From Kutzneria viridogrisea (GTDB lineage Bacteria > Actinomycetota > Actinomycetes > Mycobacteriales > Pseudonocardiaceae), in assembly GCA_014138725.1 (NCBI GenBank), contig JACJID010000001.1, positions 558,001 to 622,000 of the forward strand: a stretch of DNA of 64,000 bases, read 5' to 3'. Under the pieces are notes generated by a model. It did not search any database and was not told where the DNA came from. It saw nothing but the letters and a program-made list of their open reading frames with translations. Below are positions 26,488 to 35,038 of the stretch, piece by piece. Within the stretch, counting starts at the first letter, position 1. Each line of letters opens with the position of its first letter. The position numbers were made by a program, and so were the translations under genes.

Positions 26488-26871
26488 ATGAGAATCTCCA
26501 AGGAACAGCGTCGGCAGATCGAGGATCGCATTCGTGCCGCCATCGACATGTTGTTGGCCGGTGACCTGCCCCCTGGGGGCAAGTGCGACGTCAGCACGCT
26601 GGCCACGGTGGCCGGAGTCGGTCGAGGTGCGCTGTACACCACCTATCTGCACCTCAAGGAGGAGTTCGAGCACAGGCGTGTCGCGGAGGGAATTGTTCGC
26701 GGCGACCCGACGGAGATGCGCATCGCGAGCCTCGAAGCGCAGTTGACGAGCCTGCGCGAGCTGATGGTGGAGCGGGACAACGAGGTGGTCGCGCTCAAGG
26801 AGTTCCGCTCCCGTGCGGTGGCAAGGATGATCGCCATGCACGAGAAGATCGTGCGGCTCCAGCGCGGTGGG
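26488..26871 (+). pseudogene. Truncated DNA-binding/coiled-coil protein of the type found with actinomycete site-specific recombinases
   Basis: The N-terminal 128 codons look genuine. They contain MRISKEQRRQIEDRIRAAID, a helix-turn-helix-like segment CDVSTLATVAGVGRGALYTT, and a coiled coil of Glu/Leu heptads (IASLEAQLTSLRELMVERDN) ending at AMHEKIVRLQR. Close relatives recalled from actinomycetes are small accessory proteins encoded beside tyrosine-recombinase transposition modules. At about 26860 the protein-like sequence stops; from there the open frame (to 27165) is simply the antisense of the convergent UbiA-family gene. The gene therefore appears cut off where the butyrolactone-type operon begins. 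No recombinase gene is in the window. The family call is from memory. Confidence 0.5.
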
Positions 26872-27777
26872 CTACCCGACCGTCGCTGCCTGCGCGATCA
26901 GGCTGGTGCACAGGACCACCACGAAGCCCACTGCGGTGCCCTTGGGCCAGTTCAGCCGACCAGGGCGCTTTCCCCAGTAGCCCCACGCCCCGGCCAGTGG
27001 GAACACCGCGGCAAGACAGGGCAGCAGCGCCTCGAGGAGCGCGCCGCCATCGCGCAGCCGCGGCACGACCAGCGCGAGGTCCAGCCCGATCGCGACGAGC
27101 GCGAGCAGCAGGGTCCACGCCCCGCTTCCGTGCACACCGAGCACCTGCGGGTACAGGCGTTCTGACTGCTCACCCTGCCGGGTTTTCCGTGCGAGTTCGA
27201 AGTGGACGAACACGCAGGCGTACAACACCAACATCCAGGCCAGGTCACCGTTGAGGCGGATGGCACCTGTGCCGGACAAGGACAGGCACAGGTAGGTGTT
27301 GAGCAGTGCCTGGATGGGCAGTGCGGCGACCAGGTTGAGCAGGATGTCCTCGCGTACCAAGGGGAACACGGTCTCCGCGGCCCACAGGACCAGTCCGTAC
27401 GCCAGCACGACCAGCACGGCGCCCGCCGAGAGCGGGGACACCACGGCGTTGAGCGCCAGCAACACGACGGCGATCACCGCCATGGCCGCCCGCAGCTCCC
27501 GTGCGGTGATCGCGCCGATGACCAGCGGTCGGTCCGGGTTGTGCAGCACGTCGTAGTCGAAGTCCTTCTGCTCGTCCAGCATGCGCATGAACAGCAGTGC
27601 CAACACGACGGTCACCACGCGCACCAGGGTCGCCAACGAGGGCGACCACGCGCCGGAGCCGGCCAGCAGCACGGCCATGCCCTCGAAGGAGACAGTCCAC
27701 AGTAGACCGTAGGTCAGGTGGGTCCCAGGGGGGAACATCACCACGACGAATCGGGCCAGCCTGCTCATCGAGTTCAC
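26872..27777 (-). CDS. UbiA-family membrane transferase of the butyrolactone-phosphate operon
   Basis: This protein of about 301 residues has eight or so transmembrane helices, such as LVRVVTVVLALLFMRMLDEQ, MAVIAVVLLALNAVV, AGAVLVVLAYGLVLWA and LLLALVAIGLDLALVV. The first Asp-rich motif is DEQKDFDYD. The second active-site region is HFELARKTRQGEQSERLYPQ, which fits the ELARK...Y pattern of UbiA relatives. UbiA enzymes transfer prenyl or other pyrophosphate-activated groups at the membrane. Here the donor may be a nucleotide-activated alkyl phosphate rather than a prenyl diphosphate; that is inference from the operon. GTG 27777 overlaps the upstream TGA (GTGA); ATG 27768 is the alternative start. 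It is the last of eight coupled genes. Confidence 0.75.
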   Translation of the reverse strand: MNSMSRLARFVVVMFPPGTHLTYGLLWTVSFEGMAVLLAGSGAWSPSLATLVRVVTVVLALLFMRMLDEQKDFDYDVLHNPDRPLVIGAITARELRAAMAVIAVVLLALNAVVSPLSAGAVLVVLAYGLVLWAAETVFPLVREDILLNLVAALPIQALLNTYLCLSLSGTGAIRLNGDLAWMLVLYACVFVHFELARKTRQGEQSERLYPQVLGVHGSGAWTLLLALVAIGLDLALVVPRLRDGGALLEALLPCLAAVFPLAGAWGYWGKRPGRLNWPKGTAVGFVVVLCTSLIAQAATVG

Positions 27778-28394
27778 CAACAATCCCACCGCCACGTGTT
27801 GCGGGCGACCACCTCGGCCACCGGGTTGCGAGGTGCCCGCGAGGGCGGCACGGCCAGGTGGCCGACGACGACCAGCGCCACCTGGGTCACGCGCTCGAAC
27901 GGGATGCCCAGCAGTTGGGCCACTTCGCGTTCGTAGGCCAGGTGCACCGTGGTCATGGCGGTGCCCAGTCCCCGACTCCGGGCGGCCAGCATGAAGCCCC
28001 ACAGGGCCGGGTACACCGAGCCGTAGAAGCTGGACAGCTTCGCGGGCGGCGCGTCCGCGGCCACCCGCCCCAGCTGGCAGGCCAGCAGCAGAACAGGGGC
28101 CTGGTGCAGCCGGTCGGCCAACGCGCTGGCCGACCGGCCCATGGGTCCCTCCGCCGCCCCGCTGCGCGCCAGGTACTCGCGTGAGGCCAGCCGGTAGTAC
28201 CCGGCGACCTCCGCCTTCACGGCGGGGTCGTCGAGCACCAGGAACCGCCAGTCCTGGCGGTTGGCGCCGTTCGGCGCGTGGCAGGCGAGTTCGAGGCACT
28301 GCTCGATCAGCTCGACATCCACCGGCCGGTCGAAGTCGAGGCCGCGCCGCACGGTGCGAGTCGTGGTCAGCACCTGGTCCAGGTACTCGTTCAC
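27774..28394 (-). CDS. Nitroreductase-family flavoprotein
   Basis: This 206-residue FMN-dependent oxidoreductase has the family opening TTTRTVRRGLDFDRPVD, the FMN-binding ACHAPNGANRQDWRF (S/A-P-x-x-x-N-x-Q-x-W), and C-terminal SRGLGTAMTTVHL with the Gly-rich loop. The start is GTG 28394, overlapping the stop of the AfsA-type gene (GTGA); the stop overlaps the UbiA-family start. Enzymes of this group reduce enones, quinones or nitro groups with NAD(P)H. In this operon the most likely task is reduction of the butenolide double bond, the step performed by BprA-type reductases in A-factor-like pathways. That assignment is inference. Confidence 0.78.
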   Translation of the reverse strand: MNEYLDQVLTTTRTVRRGLDFDRPVDVELIEQCLELACHAPNGANRQDWRFLVLDDPAVKAEVAGYYRLASREYLARSGAAEGPMGRSASALADRLHQAPVLLLACQLGRVAADAPPAKLSSFYGSVYPALWGFMLAARSRGLGTAMTTVHLAYEREVAQLLGIPFERVTQVALVVVGHLAVPPSRAPRNPVAEVVARNTWRWDCW

Positions 28395-29392
28395 CGGGAA
28401 GCGACCAGCGCCATCGGCGTGATCTCCGAACCAGTGCCGTCGGCGGTGTCGGGAACGCGCACGAGGCCCACCTCGGCCTCCAGCACAGTGCGACCGGCCT
28501 GGACCACCCGCACCGGTACCCGCACCCCGTCCTGGTCGCCGTCCTGCGGCTCGGGCAGGTCGGTGACGCAGTGCGTGGGCAGGTCGAACTCGGCGAACTC
28601 GCGGAACCGTGCCGACAGCCGGTCCAGCCGCCAGCCCGGGCCCAGCGAGGCCAACGCGAGCTGGCGGCACGCCTCCACCTCCAGCATGCCGGGCAGGTGG
28701 TCGAGCGGGTGGTCGAACAGGCTGGGGTGGGTGGTGTCGGCGATCAGCGCCGCGCGATGCCCGCCCCGATCGTCCCGCACTGGCCGGGAGATCACCACGT
28801 TCAGCGGCACCCGGCGGTTGACCAGTTCCGCCGGGGCCCGTCGCGCCGCCGGGCACGCGGTGGGCCTCGCGCCGAGCCCAAGATCCTCCCTCGACCTGGT
28901 GCGCAGCGCGTCGTGCTCCCGCGCGGTGATCCAGGAGGCGCTGAGCTCGCACTCGACGGCGACACGGCCGTCGATCACCACCTGGTAGCCCACCCGCATC
29001 CCGGTCAGCGCCCGGTCGCGGTTGCGGAACTGCCGCTGCACGCGCACGTGCAGCACCGCCTCGGTGGGCGTCTCGCCGATGGCCAGCAGGTCGGAGTCGA
29101 CCACCCGCACGGCCACGTCGCGCAGGATGAAGTTGCGGTCCAGCGGCACGTCGTGGAACAGGTGCACGACCACGTAGGTCGACTGGCGGCACGCCTCCAG
29201 GAAGAACATCGGGTCGTAGCGCCCGGTGGTGTGCAACGCATCGCCGTACATGCCGTGGTGGCGCGGCACCTGCACCCCGATCCGGTACTCGCCCTCAGCC
29301 GCCGCCACGGCGCCGGTCACGAACACCTCGGCGACCGCGACCCGGTGCACAAGGGCCTTGTCCATGGTGCGGGAGAAGTCCATCTTCGTCAT
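28391..29392 (-). CDS. AfsA/ScbA-family gamma-butyrolactone (butenolide) synthase
   Basis: The protein has 333 residues with two hotdog repeats, as in AfsA. Repeat 1 (about 12-160) has VHRVAVAEVFVTG, QVPRHHGMYGD and YDPMFFLEACRQS. Repeat 2 (about 190-320) has THPSLFDHPLDHLPGMLEVE followed by ACRQLAL. These Glu/Arg-containing motifs are the hallmark of the family, which condenses a beta-ketoacyl-ACP with dihydroxyacetone phosphate to make the phosphorylated butenolide precursor of A-factor-type hormones. No TetR-type receptor gene (ArpA/ScbR) is adjacent, which is unusual for a pure signalling locus. The gene sits in the middle of an operon of acyl-activation and phosphotransfer genes. The family call is firm; the product type is inferred. 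Confidence 0.9.
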   Translation of the reverse strand: MTKMDFSRTMDKALVHRVAVAEVFVTGAVAAAEGEYRIGVQVPRHHGMYGDALHTTGRYDPMFFLEACRQSTYVVVHLFHDVPLDRNFILRDVAVRVVDSDLLAIGETPTEAVLHVRVQRQFRNRDRALTGMRVGYQVVIDGRVAVECELSASWITAREHDALRTRSREDLGLGARPTACPAARRAPAELVNRRVPLNVVISRPVRDDRGGHRAALIADTTHPSLFDHPLDHLPGMLEVEACRQLALASLGPGWRLDRLSARFREFAEFDLPTHCVTDLPEPQDGDQDGVRVPVRVVQAGRTVLEAEVGLVRVPDTADGTGSEITPMALVASR

Positions 29393-29407
29393 CGTCCGTC
29401 CTTCCGG

Positions 29408-30382
29408 TCAGTGCCCGGCCACGATCGGGAGCCAGTCCGCCGCCGTCACCGCGGCGATCACCGGCTGGTAGGTCCTGTCCTTCATCGGGAACACGCTCGC
29501 CCCCACGACGGTGACGTCCCATGGGTCCAGCGCCAGCTCGTGCCGCCACGCCGCCGACAGCAGCTCGCGCAGCCCCTCCTCGCCCTGCGCGGCCAAGGCG
29601 TCGACCAGGTCGGCGCGGGCCGCCTCGTGCAGTCCGCCGCCGCGCGCCAGCCGCTGGGCCTCGGCCCGCAACCGGGTCGCGGCGGGCTCGAACCTCAGAT
29701 CACGAGCAGGCGCCGCTGCGTACAGCTCACCGGCCAGCGCACGGGCATGCTGTCCACTGTCCTCGCCGCGCAGCGCCCGCCGGAACACCTCGCCCCTGGC
29801 CGCGTAGTCCATGTGCACGCCGAGTTCCCTGACGACGTCGGCCGGTTCGTCGGCCGTGTGCACCAGGTTGAGCAGGAACGAGAACCTGCCCAGCTCGTAG
29901 CGCAGTTGCCCGGGTTGGCGGCGGTCGGGGTCGGTCGGCCCCTTCAGCTCGGTCAACAGGGTGGACACCGGCAGCGTCGAACCACCGTCCTTGCGGATCA
30001 CCAGCAGCAGGGAGGACACGGTGGCGGTGAACAGATCGGCGATCCTGCGCCGGTGAGCCGTGGCCAGGTTCCACTGGAAGTACCACAGCGAGCGCACCAC
30101 CGCCGGGGTCAGCGCCACCTTGCGCGCCGCGACCACGGTGAACCCGCTGCGCTCCAGCCAGTCCACTGTGGTCAGTAGCTGTCGCGCCACGACGGCGTCC
30201 GGCTTGAGCAGCAGCAGCCCGTGCCGGGACGCGAAGTCCGCCGGGTCGGGGGTCAGCTCGGCCAGCTGCGCCCACGACTCCTGGAAGAACGTGTCGGCGC
30301 CGAACAACTCGCGCTTGCGTTCGTTGCGGCTCAACGATTCCAGCAGTAGCGGCCCGTACCGGCCGCGAAGCTCCTCGTGCAT
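29408..30382 (-). CDS. Nucleoside-diphosphate-kinase-like protein with extra C-terminal domain
   Basis: This 324-residue protein contains an NDK-like fold at about residues 54-190. LLLLKPDAVVARQLL aligns with the TLxxIKPDAV strand (Lys60 binding phosphate), and LRYELGRFSFLLNLVHTADE aligns with the RNxxHGSD segment, keeping a His (His175) at the phosphoacceptor position. Normal NDKs are about 140 residues; here there is a 50-residue N-terminal extension and a helical C-terminal domain of about 130 residues with no recognised family. Its ATG overlaps the stop of the SDR gene (TGATG). Most likely it transfers or exchanges a phosphate on a nucleotide-activated intermediate of the pathway. A housekeeping NDK role is unlikely given its divergence and context. 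Confidence 0.7.
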   Translation of the reverse strand: MHEELRGRYGPLLLESLSRNERKRELFGADTFFQESWAQLAELTPDPADFASRHGLLLLKPDAVVARQLLTTVDWLERSGFTVVAARKVALTPAVVRSLWYFQWNLATAHRRRIADLFTATVSSLLLVIRKDGGSTLPVSTLLTELKGPTDPDRRQPGQLRYELGRFSFLLNLVHTADEPADVVRELGVHMDYAARGEVFRRALRGEDSGQHARALAGELYAAAPARDLRFEPAATRLRAEAQRLARGGGLHEAARADLVDALAAQGEEGLRELLSAAWRHELALDPWDVTVVGASVFPMKDRTYQPVIAAVTAADWLPIVAGH

Positions 30383-31464
30383 CAGTTCCCCCTGTTCCGC
30401 AGTTCCGCCAGGACCTGGTCCACCCCCGGTAGCGAGGCGCCGAGGTAGCCAGCCCGCAGCGCGTACTCCAGCAGCCTGCGCAGGAAGGCCTGCCCGGTCG
30501 CGGGCGGCTTCACCGGCATGAACCGCTCGGTTTCGGTGCGGTCGAAGGTGATCCGCCTGCGGAAGTAGCTCTCGTAGAGCTGGACCACCTTGTCGTAGTA
30601 GGCGCGCTCACCCTCGGGCAGCCGTTGCGGGTCGAACGCCGAGGGCGCGACGAACCTGGGCACGTGGAAGGAGGGGAACTCGGCGAGCACGTCGGAGAAA
30701 TCGCGCAGGCTCAGGCCACCGCCCACGGCGTGGAAGGTGCGGCCCTCCGCCTCGGTGAACCGATCGACCGTCTGTGCGACCACGTCCGCGACGTGGTCCA
30801 CGGGCACCAGGTCCAGCATGGCGTCGAAGTGGCCGGGCACCGAGCGCACCCTGCCCTGGGTGGTCAGCTTGAGCACCACGTAGATGTTCTTGAAGTCGCG
30901 CACCACCCCGGTTCGCGCCGCACCGACGACGATGCTCGGGCGCACCACGGCCACCGGGAGCCCGTCGGCGCCCGCCTTGCGCACAAGCGTCTCCGCGCGC
31001 AGCTTGCTCTCCTCGTAGTGGTTGCCCATCCGTTGGCCGAGGTCCAGCTCGCTCGCGGCGATGGTGCCCGACCGCTCACCGCAGACGTAGGCGGTGCCCA
31101 CGTGCACCAGGGGAGTGGACCGCTCGCGCGCCAGCTCGATGACGTGCTGGGTGCCCGCCACGTTCACCTGCTGGTACAGCTGTTCGGGGCGGCCGAAGTC
31201 GGTGATCGCCGCGCAGTGCACGATCCGGTCCACGCCACCGGCAAGATTCGTCCACTCAGGACGGTCCAGCCCGAGGTCGGGTCGGGTGACGTCGCCCTTG
31301 ATCAGGCGCAGCCTGCCCTCGGGCGCGTGCAGCGGACGGCCGTTGTTGCCGATCAGGTTCTCGACACGGTGCACAAGTGCGACCACCTCGTGCCCAGCGG
31401 ACAGCAGCCGGGCCACCACCTCGGAACCGACCAGTCCGGAGGCTCCAGTCACCAGCACGGTCAT
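30382..31464 (-). CDS. Extended SDR, thioester-reductase/fatty-acyl-reductase-like
   Basis: This 360-residue NAD(P)-binding protein has VTGASGLVGSEVV at the N-terminus (GxxGxxG at 7-13), a long linker with LIKGDVTRPDLGL, VDRIVHCAA, and the catalytic NHYEESKLRAE (Tyr-x3-Lys). The loop after the first strand and the KGDVT segment are typical of the thioester-reductase or Male-sterility group (NAD_binding_4), which reduces carrier-bound acyl groups to aldehydes or alcohols. ATG 31464 overlaps the TGA of the ACP gene (ATGA), implying that it acts on the acyl-ACP encoded next door. A reductive release giving a fatty alcohol would supply the alkyl chain of an alkyl phosphate; this is inference. Confidence 0.75.
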   Translation of the reverse strand: MTVLVTGASGLVGSEVVARLLSAGHEVVALVHRVENLIGNNGRPLHAPEGRLRLIKGDVTRPDLGLDRPEWTNLAGGVDRIVHCAAITDFGRPEQLYQQVNVAGTQHVIELARERSTPLVHVGTAYVCGERSGTIAASELDLGQRMGNHYEESKLRAETLVRKAGADGLPVAVVRPSIVVGAARTGVVRDFKNIYVVLKLTTQGRVRSVPGHFDAMLDLVPVDHVADVVAQTVDRFTEAEGRTFHAVGGGLSLRDFSDVLAEFPSFHVPRFVAPSAFDPQRLPEGERAYYDKVVQLYESYFRRRITFDRTETERFMPVKPPATGQAFLRRLLEYALRAGYLGASLPGVDQVLAELRNRGN

Positions 31465-31721
31465 CGCGTCTCCCCGAGCAGCGCGGCCACCAGGTCGACG
31501 ACGTCCCCGACCGTGGTCACCGTGGCCAGTTGGCTCTCCTCCAGCGCGGCCAGCCCGAAGTGCCGCTCCAGTGCGATGGACAGCTCGATCAGGCGGACCG
31601 AGTCGTAGGCGAGATCGGCGACCAGCCGGGTGTCCTCGGCCAACTCGTCGGCGGCCGTCGGGCTCGGCGCCATCGCGGCGACCACGGCGTGCACCTCGGC
31701 ACGGCAGTCGGTGTTGATCAT
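31461..31721 (-). CDS. Acyl carrier protein
   Basis: This 86-residue free-standing carrier protein has the phosphopantetheine attachment Ser41 in LAYDSVRLIEL. The helices are typical: a first helix with VHAVVAAM, an acidic helix 2, and a third region TVGDVVDLVAALL. The ATG has a strong AAGGGGGT ribosome site. It lies 11 bp after the acyl-AMP ligase fusion gene and overlaps the reductase gene. It should receive the fatty acyl group from the ligase and present it to the SDR, and possibly to the AfsA-type enzyme. Confidence 0.88.
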   Translation of the reverse strand: MINTDCRAEVHAVVAAMAPSPTAADELAEDTRLVADLAYDSVRLIELSIALERHFGLAALEESQLATVTTVGDVVDLVAALLGETR

Positions 31722-31732
31722 GTCGACCCCCT

Positions 31733-34700
31733 TCAGGCCACGTGCGGCTGACGGCCGCCACTGCTCAACAGGTCACGTGCCTCGTCGATGGGCAGGTCCG
31801 CGTCCAGGTAGGCGCCCAGCCGCAGCCAGTCGTAGCCGATCGCCAGCGTCTGCTCCCACGCCTGGACGGAGTCGAAGGAGGACGGGAACACCAGCGAGCC
31901 GGTTGCCGTGCGAGTCAGCTCGACCAGGCGCTCCAGTTCGGCGAGCACCTGTCGCGCCCGCTGCGCGCTGTCCAGCACCGAGGTGTCGATCGCCGCGGCC
32001 AGCGCGCGGATCGGCTCGACCTCCTCGGGCAGCAGCCGCAGCCCGCGCACCACCTCGGAGTCCGGCGGTAGCGGGTTGACCCCGTACGCGCTGAGCAGGC
32101 CCCGCGCGCAGACCAGCACCACCCGGTGAGCCGAGAGCTGGGCGACCCGCCACTGGCCGCGGGCGACCGCGCCGGACAGGTCCTCGATCACGTTCTCGAT
32201 CAGCACGTTGGACCACATCAGGTTCATCGCGGCGGCGCCGAACCTGGTCGCGGGCAAGGGAACCAGCTCCACCGCGCGCTCGTCGGCCACCTCGGCGCCC
32301 TGCAAGCGCACCGAAGGACGCACCCGGCTGGGCGGCGGGCTGATCGGCCCGGCGGGCGCGCCGAGCGGCAACGCGGGACAGACCGTGCCGCCACCACGCC
32401 ACGCCAGCCGGATCAGGCCCAGCCGCAGGAAGTCGGCCACCAGCTCACCGGGTTCGTCCACCCCGTGGGCGGCGGCGAGGGTATCCGGCAGCGATCGACC
32501 GAACACGATCGACCGCCACAGCCGCCCGGCGGCCGAGCCCAACGCGAACACGTCCCGCTTGTCCCGCACCACGTGCACGCGGTCCCCGGTCTGCCAGGTG
32601 GTGACCCCGGCGACCCGTTCGACGCTGAGCTGACCGACCCCGCCGGTGCAGCCGGAGACGCCGAGGTCGGCGACCAGCCGCACGCAGTCGTCCAGGTACC
32701 GCTGGCCACTGCCCGCACTGGCCAGCGCCCAGTACCGGGCCGCCACCTGCTCGTCACCGATCCGCTCCAACTGCATGGACAGCCACTTGGGCTCCAGGTA
32801 GGTCTCACCCCGGCCCGCCGCCCACGCCTTGACCGCCTGGACCAGCGCCGACCGCGCCCACGCCGCGGCCTCCTCGTGCTGCCCGAGCGCGCCGAGCGCG
32901 ACGGCCTGCCGTGCCGACTGCCGCGCGTAGTGCGACCACCAGCGGGTCATCACACCGGCGAACTCCGCGGCAGGCAACATCTCCTTCACCCTGGCCACCA
33001 GCTCATCGCCGCGCAGCACGTGGCTGCCGAGCAGGCGCTGGCACCGGTTGAGCAGGTCCTCGTGTAGCGCCGAGACCCTGCGCCCCGCCTTGGCGCGCAG
33101 CTGCGCGAACTGGGCCGCGATCTGGCCGGTGGTGCGGGTGCGCACCTCGACCCTGCGGCCGTCGACGAACAGGATCGACGGCATGGTGGGCAGTTCGCCG
33201 TCCTCCTCGACGATCAGCAGGAAGTCGATGTCCGACGAGGGGTTTCCGAAGCCCTCGGCGATCGAGCCCTCCAGCACCACCGCCCAGTCGGGCGCGGCCC
33301 CCACCTGCTCCAGCGTCTGCTCGGTGATCCGCTGCAACTGGTCCTCGGACAGGATCATCCGCCCGCCTCTCCCTTCTCGTTCCGGTGCCAGCACGCGCGC
33401 CCCGTCGGGCAGCCCGCTGCCCAGCAGTGCGCTCAGCAGCGCGCGCCGGGGCTTGCCGCTGGTGGTGCGGGCGATCAGCCCACTGCGCCCGCTGATCACG
33501 GTGACCGCGACGTCCTGGCCCAGGCGTGCGGCCAACGCCCTGCGGGCCGTCTCCACCCACGCGCCCGGTGCGGACTCGGCCAGCAGCGCGACCCGAGCCC
33601 CGCCCGCGGTCGGCGCGCTGACCACCGCGAACCTGTTGTGCGCCAAGCCCGTCTCCTGGGCGACCGCTGCCTCCAGGTCCTCCACGTACACGCTGCGCCC
33701 GCGCACCTTGAGGCTGTCGCCCATGCGGCCGAGCACGAACAGTTCGCCGCCGTACTGGAAACCGGCGTCCCCGGTGCGCAACTCGGCGCCCGCGAACCGG
33801 GTGGAGCCCCCGGCGCGGCCCGCGTGGTAACCGTCCACAACGGACGGTCCGGTCACCGCGATCTCCCCGAGGTGGCCCTCGGGCAGCCGCCTGCCCTCCT
33901 CGTCCAGAATCCGCACTGTGAAGCCGTTCCTCGGCTGACCGCACCCGACCACCCAGCCGGCGCGCTCGGTGGGCTGGGCCTCACCGAGGCGGTACCACTG
34001 CTTGATGTTCACCGGCTTGCCCGCGCGCAGCGTGGCCACGTCGGGGCGCACCGCGTGGGGCGCCTGCTCGCCGCAGTGCGCCGTCACCGCCAAGGTGGCC
34101 TCGGCCAGTCCGTACGCGGTGCGGTACGCGTTGCGGCGGAACCCGGCCCGTTCGGTCAGCCGCGCGAAGTTCTCCAGCACCACCGGGTCGATCAGCTCGG
34201 CGCCCACGATCAGGTTGCGCCAGCCCGACAGGTCCAGCTCCGCCAGCTGCTCGGGGCGCACCCGGCGCGCCAGGTAGTCCAGCGCGAACGGCGGCGCGGC
34301 CGTGTGCCGGGCGAAGGCCATGCACTCCAGCCACCGCAACGGTTCGCGGATGAACTGGCTTGGTCGCATCAGCCACAGGTCGCACTGCGCGGTGACCGGC
34401 GTGAGCAGGCAGCCGATCAGGCCCATGTCGTGGTACAGCGGCAGCCACGAGGCGGTGACGTCGCCGTCCGACCAGTCCAGCCAGTCCTTGATCAGCGCGA
34501 TGTTGGCCGCCAGGTTGGCCCAGGTGACCCGGGCGCCGCGTGGGGCGCCGCTGGACCCGGAGGTGAACTGCAACAGGGCCAGTTCCCCCGGCGCGACCTG
34601 AGCCGCCTCGGTGTCGGCCTCGCGCAGCGGCCACGGCGCGTCGTCCAGCCCGGCCTCGGCCATGGCCCGCGCGGTCACCGGGGCCAGCTCCGGCGAGGTG

Positions 34701-35038
34701 ACCGTGAGCCGGGGCGCTGCCTGTGCCAGCACGGCGGCGACGTGCGCGGCGTAGTCCTGCTCGGCGGTGAACGCGGGCGGGCTGATCAGGCACGGCGTCG
34801 CACCGGCCACCCACACCCCGAAGAAGGCGGCCAGCGCCTCGAACCCGGTCGGCATGAGCACGCACACCACGTCCCCGGCCCGCACACCCTCGGCGATCAG
34901 CGCGGCGGCCACGCGTCGCGCCGAGCGGGCGATCCGCGGGTACTCGCGCAGCTCCCACTCGTCGGCGCCACCGGCGATCCGCACACCCCGGCCCGCTCGC
35001 GGCGCGCTCAGCCAGCCGAGCAGCTCCTGGGCGGTCAC
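31733..35038 (-). CDS. Fusion protein: fatty-acyl-AMP ligase + MNT-type nucleotidyltransferase + PqqD-like + helical domain
   Basis: The protein has 1101 residues. Residues 1-555 are a FAAL-type adenylation domain: FTSGSSGAPRGARVTW (P-loop), WLPLYHDMGLIG, TAYGLAEATL, and a GDS...VRGRSVYVEDLE hinge. Residues about 570-800 contain a nucleotidyltransferase core, LEGSIAEGFGNPSSDIDFLL, with the GS and D-x-D metal motif near 601-603. Residues about 815-890 read VHVVRDKRDVFALGSAAGRL and then a GRSLPDTL helix, like PqqD or other RiPP-recognition winged helices. The last about 180 residues are helical and unrecognised. The start is GTG 35038, overlapping the preceding stop (GTGA). The FAAL should load the ACP encoded 11 bp later. 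The NTase may make a nucleotide-alkyl-phosphate. Fusion of these activities is unusual. Confidence 0.8.
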   Translation of the reverse strand: MTAQELLGWLSAPRAGRGVRIAGGADEWELREYPRIARSARRVAAALIAEGVRAGDVVCVLMPTGFEALAAFFGVWVAGATPCLISPPAFTAEQDYAAHVAAVLAQAAPRLTVTSPELAPVTARAMAEAGLDDAPWPLREADTEAAQVAPGELALLQFTSGSSGAPRGARVTWANLAANIALIKDWLDWSDGDVTASWLPLYHDMGLIGCLLTPVTAQCDLWLMRPSQFIREPLRWLECMAFARHTAAPPFALDYLARRVRPEQLAELDLSGWRNLIVGAELIDPVVLENFARLTERAGFRRNAYRTAYGLAEATLAVTAHCGEQAPHAVRPDVATLRAGKPVNIKQWYRLGEAQPTERAGWVVGCGQPRNGFTVRILDEEGRRLPEGHLGEIAVTGPSVVDGYHAGRAGGSTRFAGAELRTGDAGFQYGGELFVLGRMGDSLKVRGRSVYVEDLEAAVAQETGLAHNRFAVVSAPTAGGARVALLAESAPGAWVETARRALAARLGQDVAVTVISGRSGLIARTTSGKPRRALLSALLGSGLPDGARVLAPEREGRGGRMILSEDQLQRITEQTLEQVGAAPDWAVVLEGSIAEGFGNPSSDIDFLLIVEEDGELPTMPSILFVDGRRVEVRTRTTGQIAAQFAQLRAKAGRRVSALHEDLLNRCQRLLGSHVLRGDELVARVKEMLPAAEFAGVMTRWWSHYARQSARQAVALGALGQHEEAAAWARSALVQAVKAWAAGRGETYLEPKWLSMQLERIGDEQVAARYWALASAGSGQRYLDDCVRLVADLGVSGCTGGVGQLSVERVAGVTTWQTGDRVHVVRDKRDVFALGSAAGRLWRSIVFGRSLPDTLAAAHGVDEPGELVADFLRLGLIRLAWRGGGTVCPALPLGAPAGPISPPPSRVRPSVRLQGAEVADERAVELVPLPATRFGAAAMNLMWSNVLIENVIEDLSGAVARGQWRVAQLSAHRVVLVCARGLLSAYGVNPLPPDSEVVRGLRLLPEEVEPIRALAAAIDTSVLDSAQRARQVLAELERLVELTRTATGSLVFPSSFDSVQAWEQTLAIGYDWLRLGAYLDADLPIDEARDLLSSGGRQPHVA

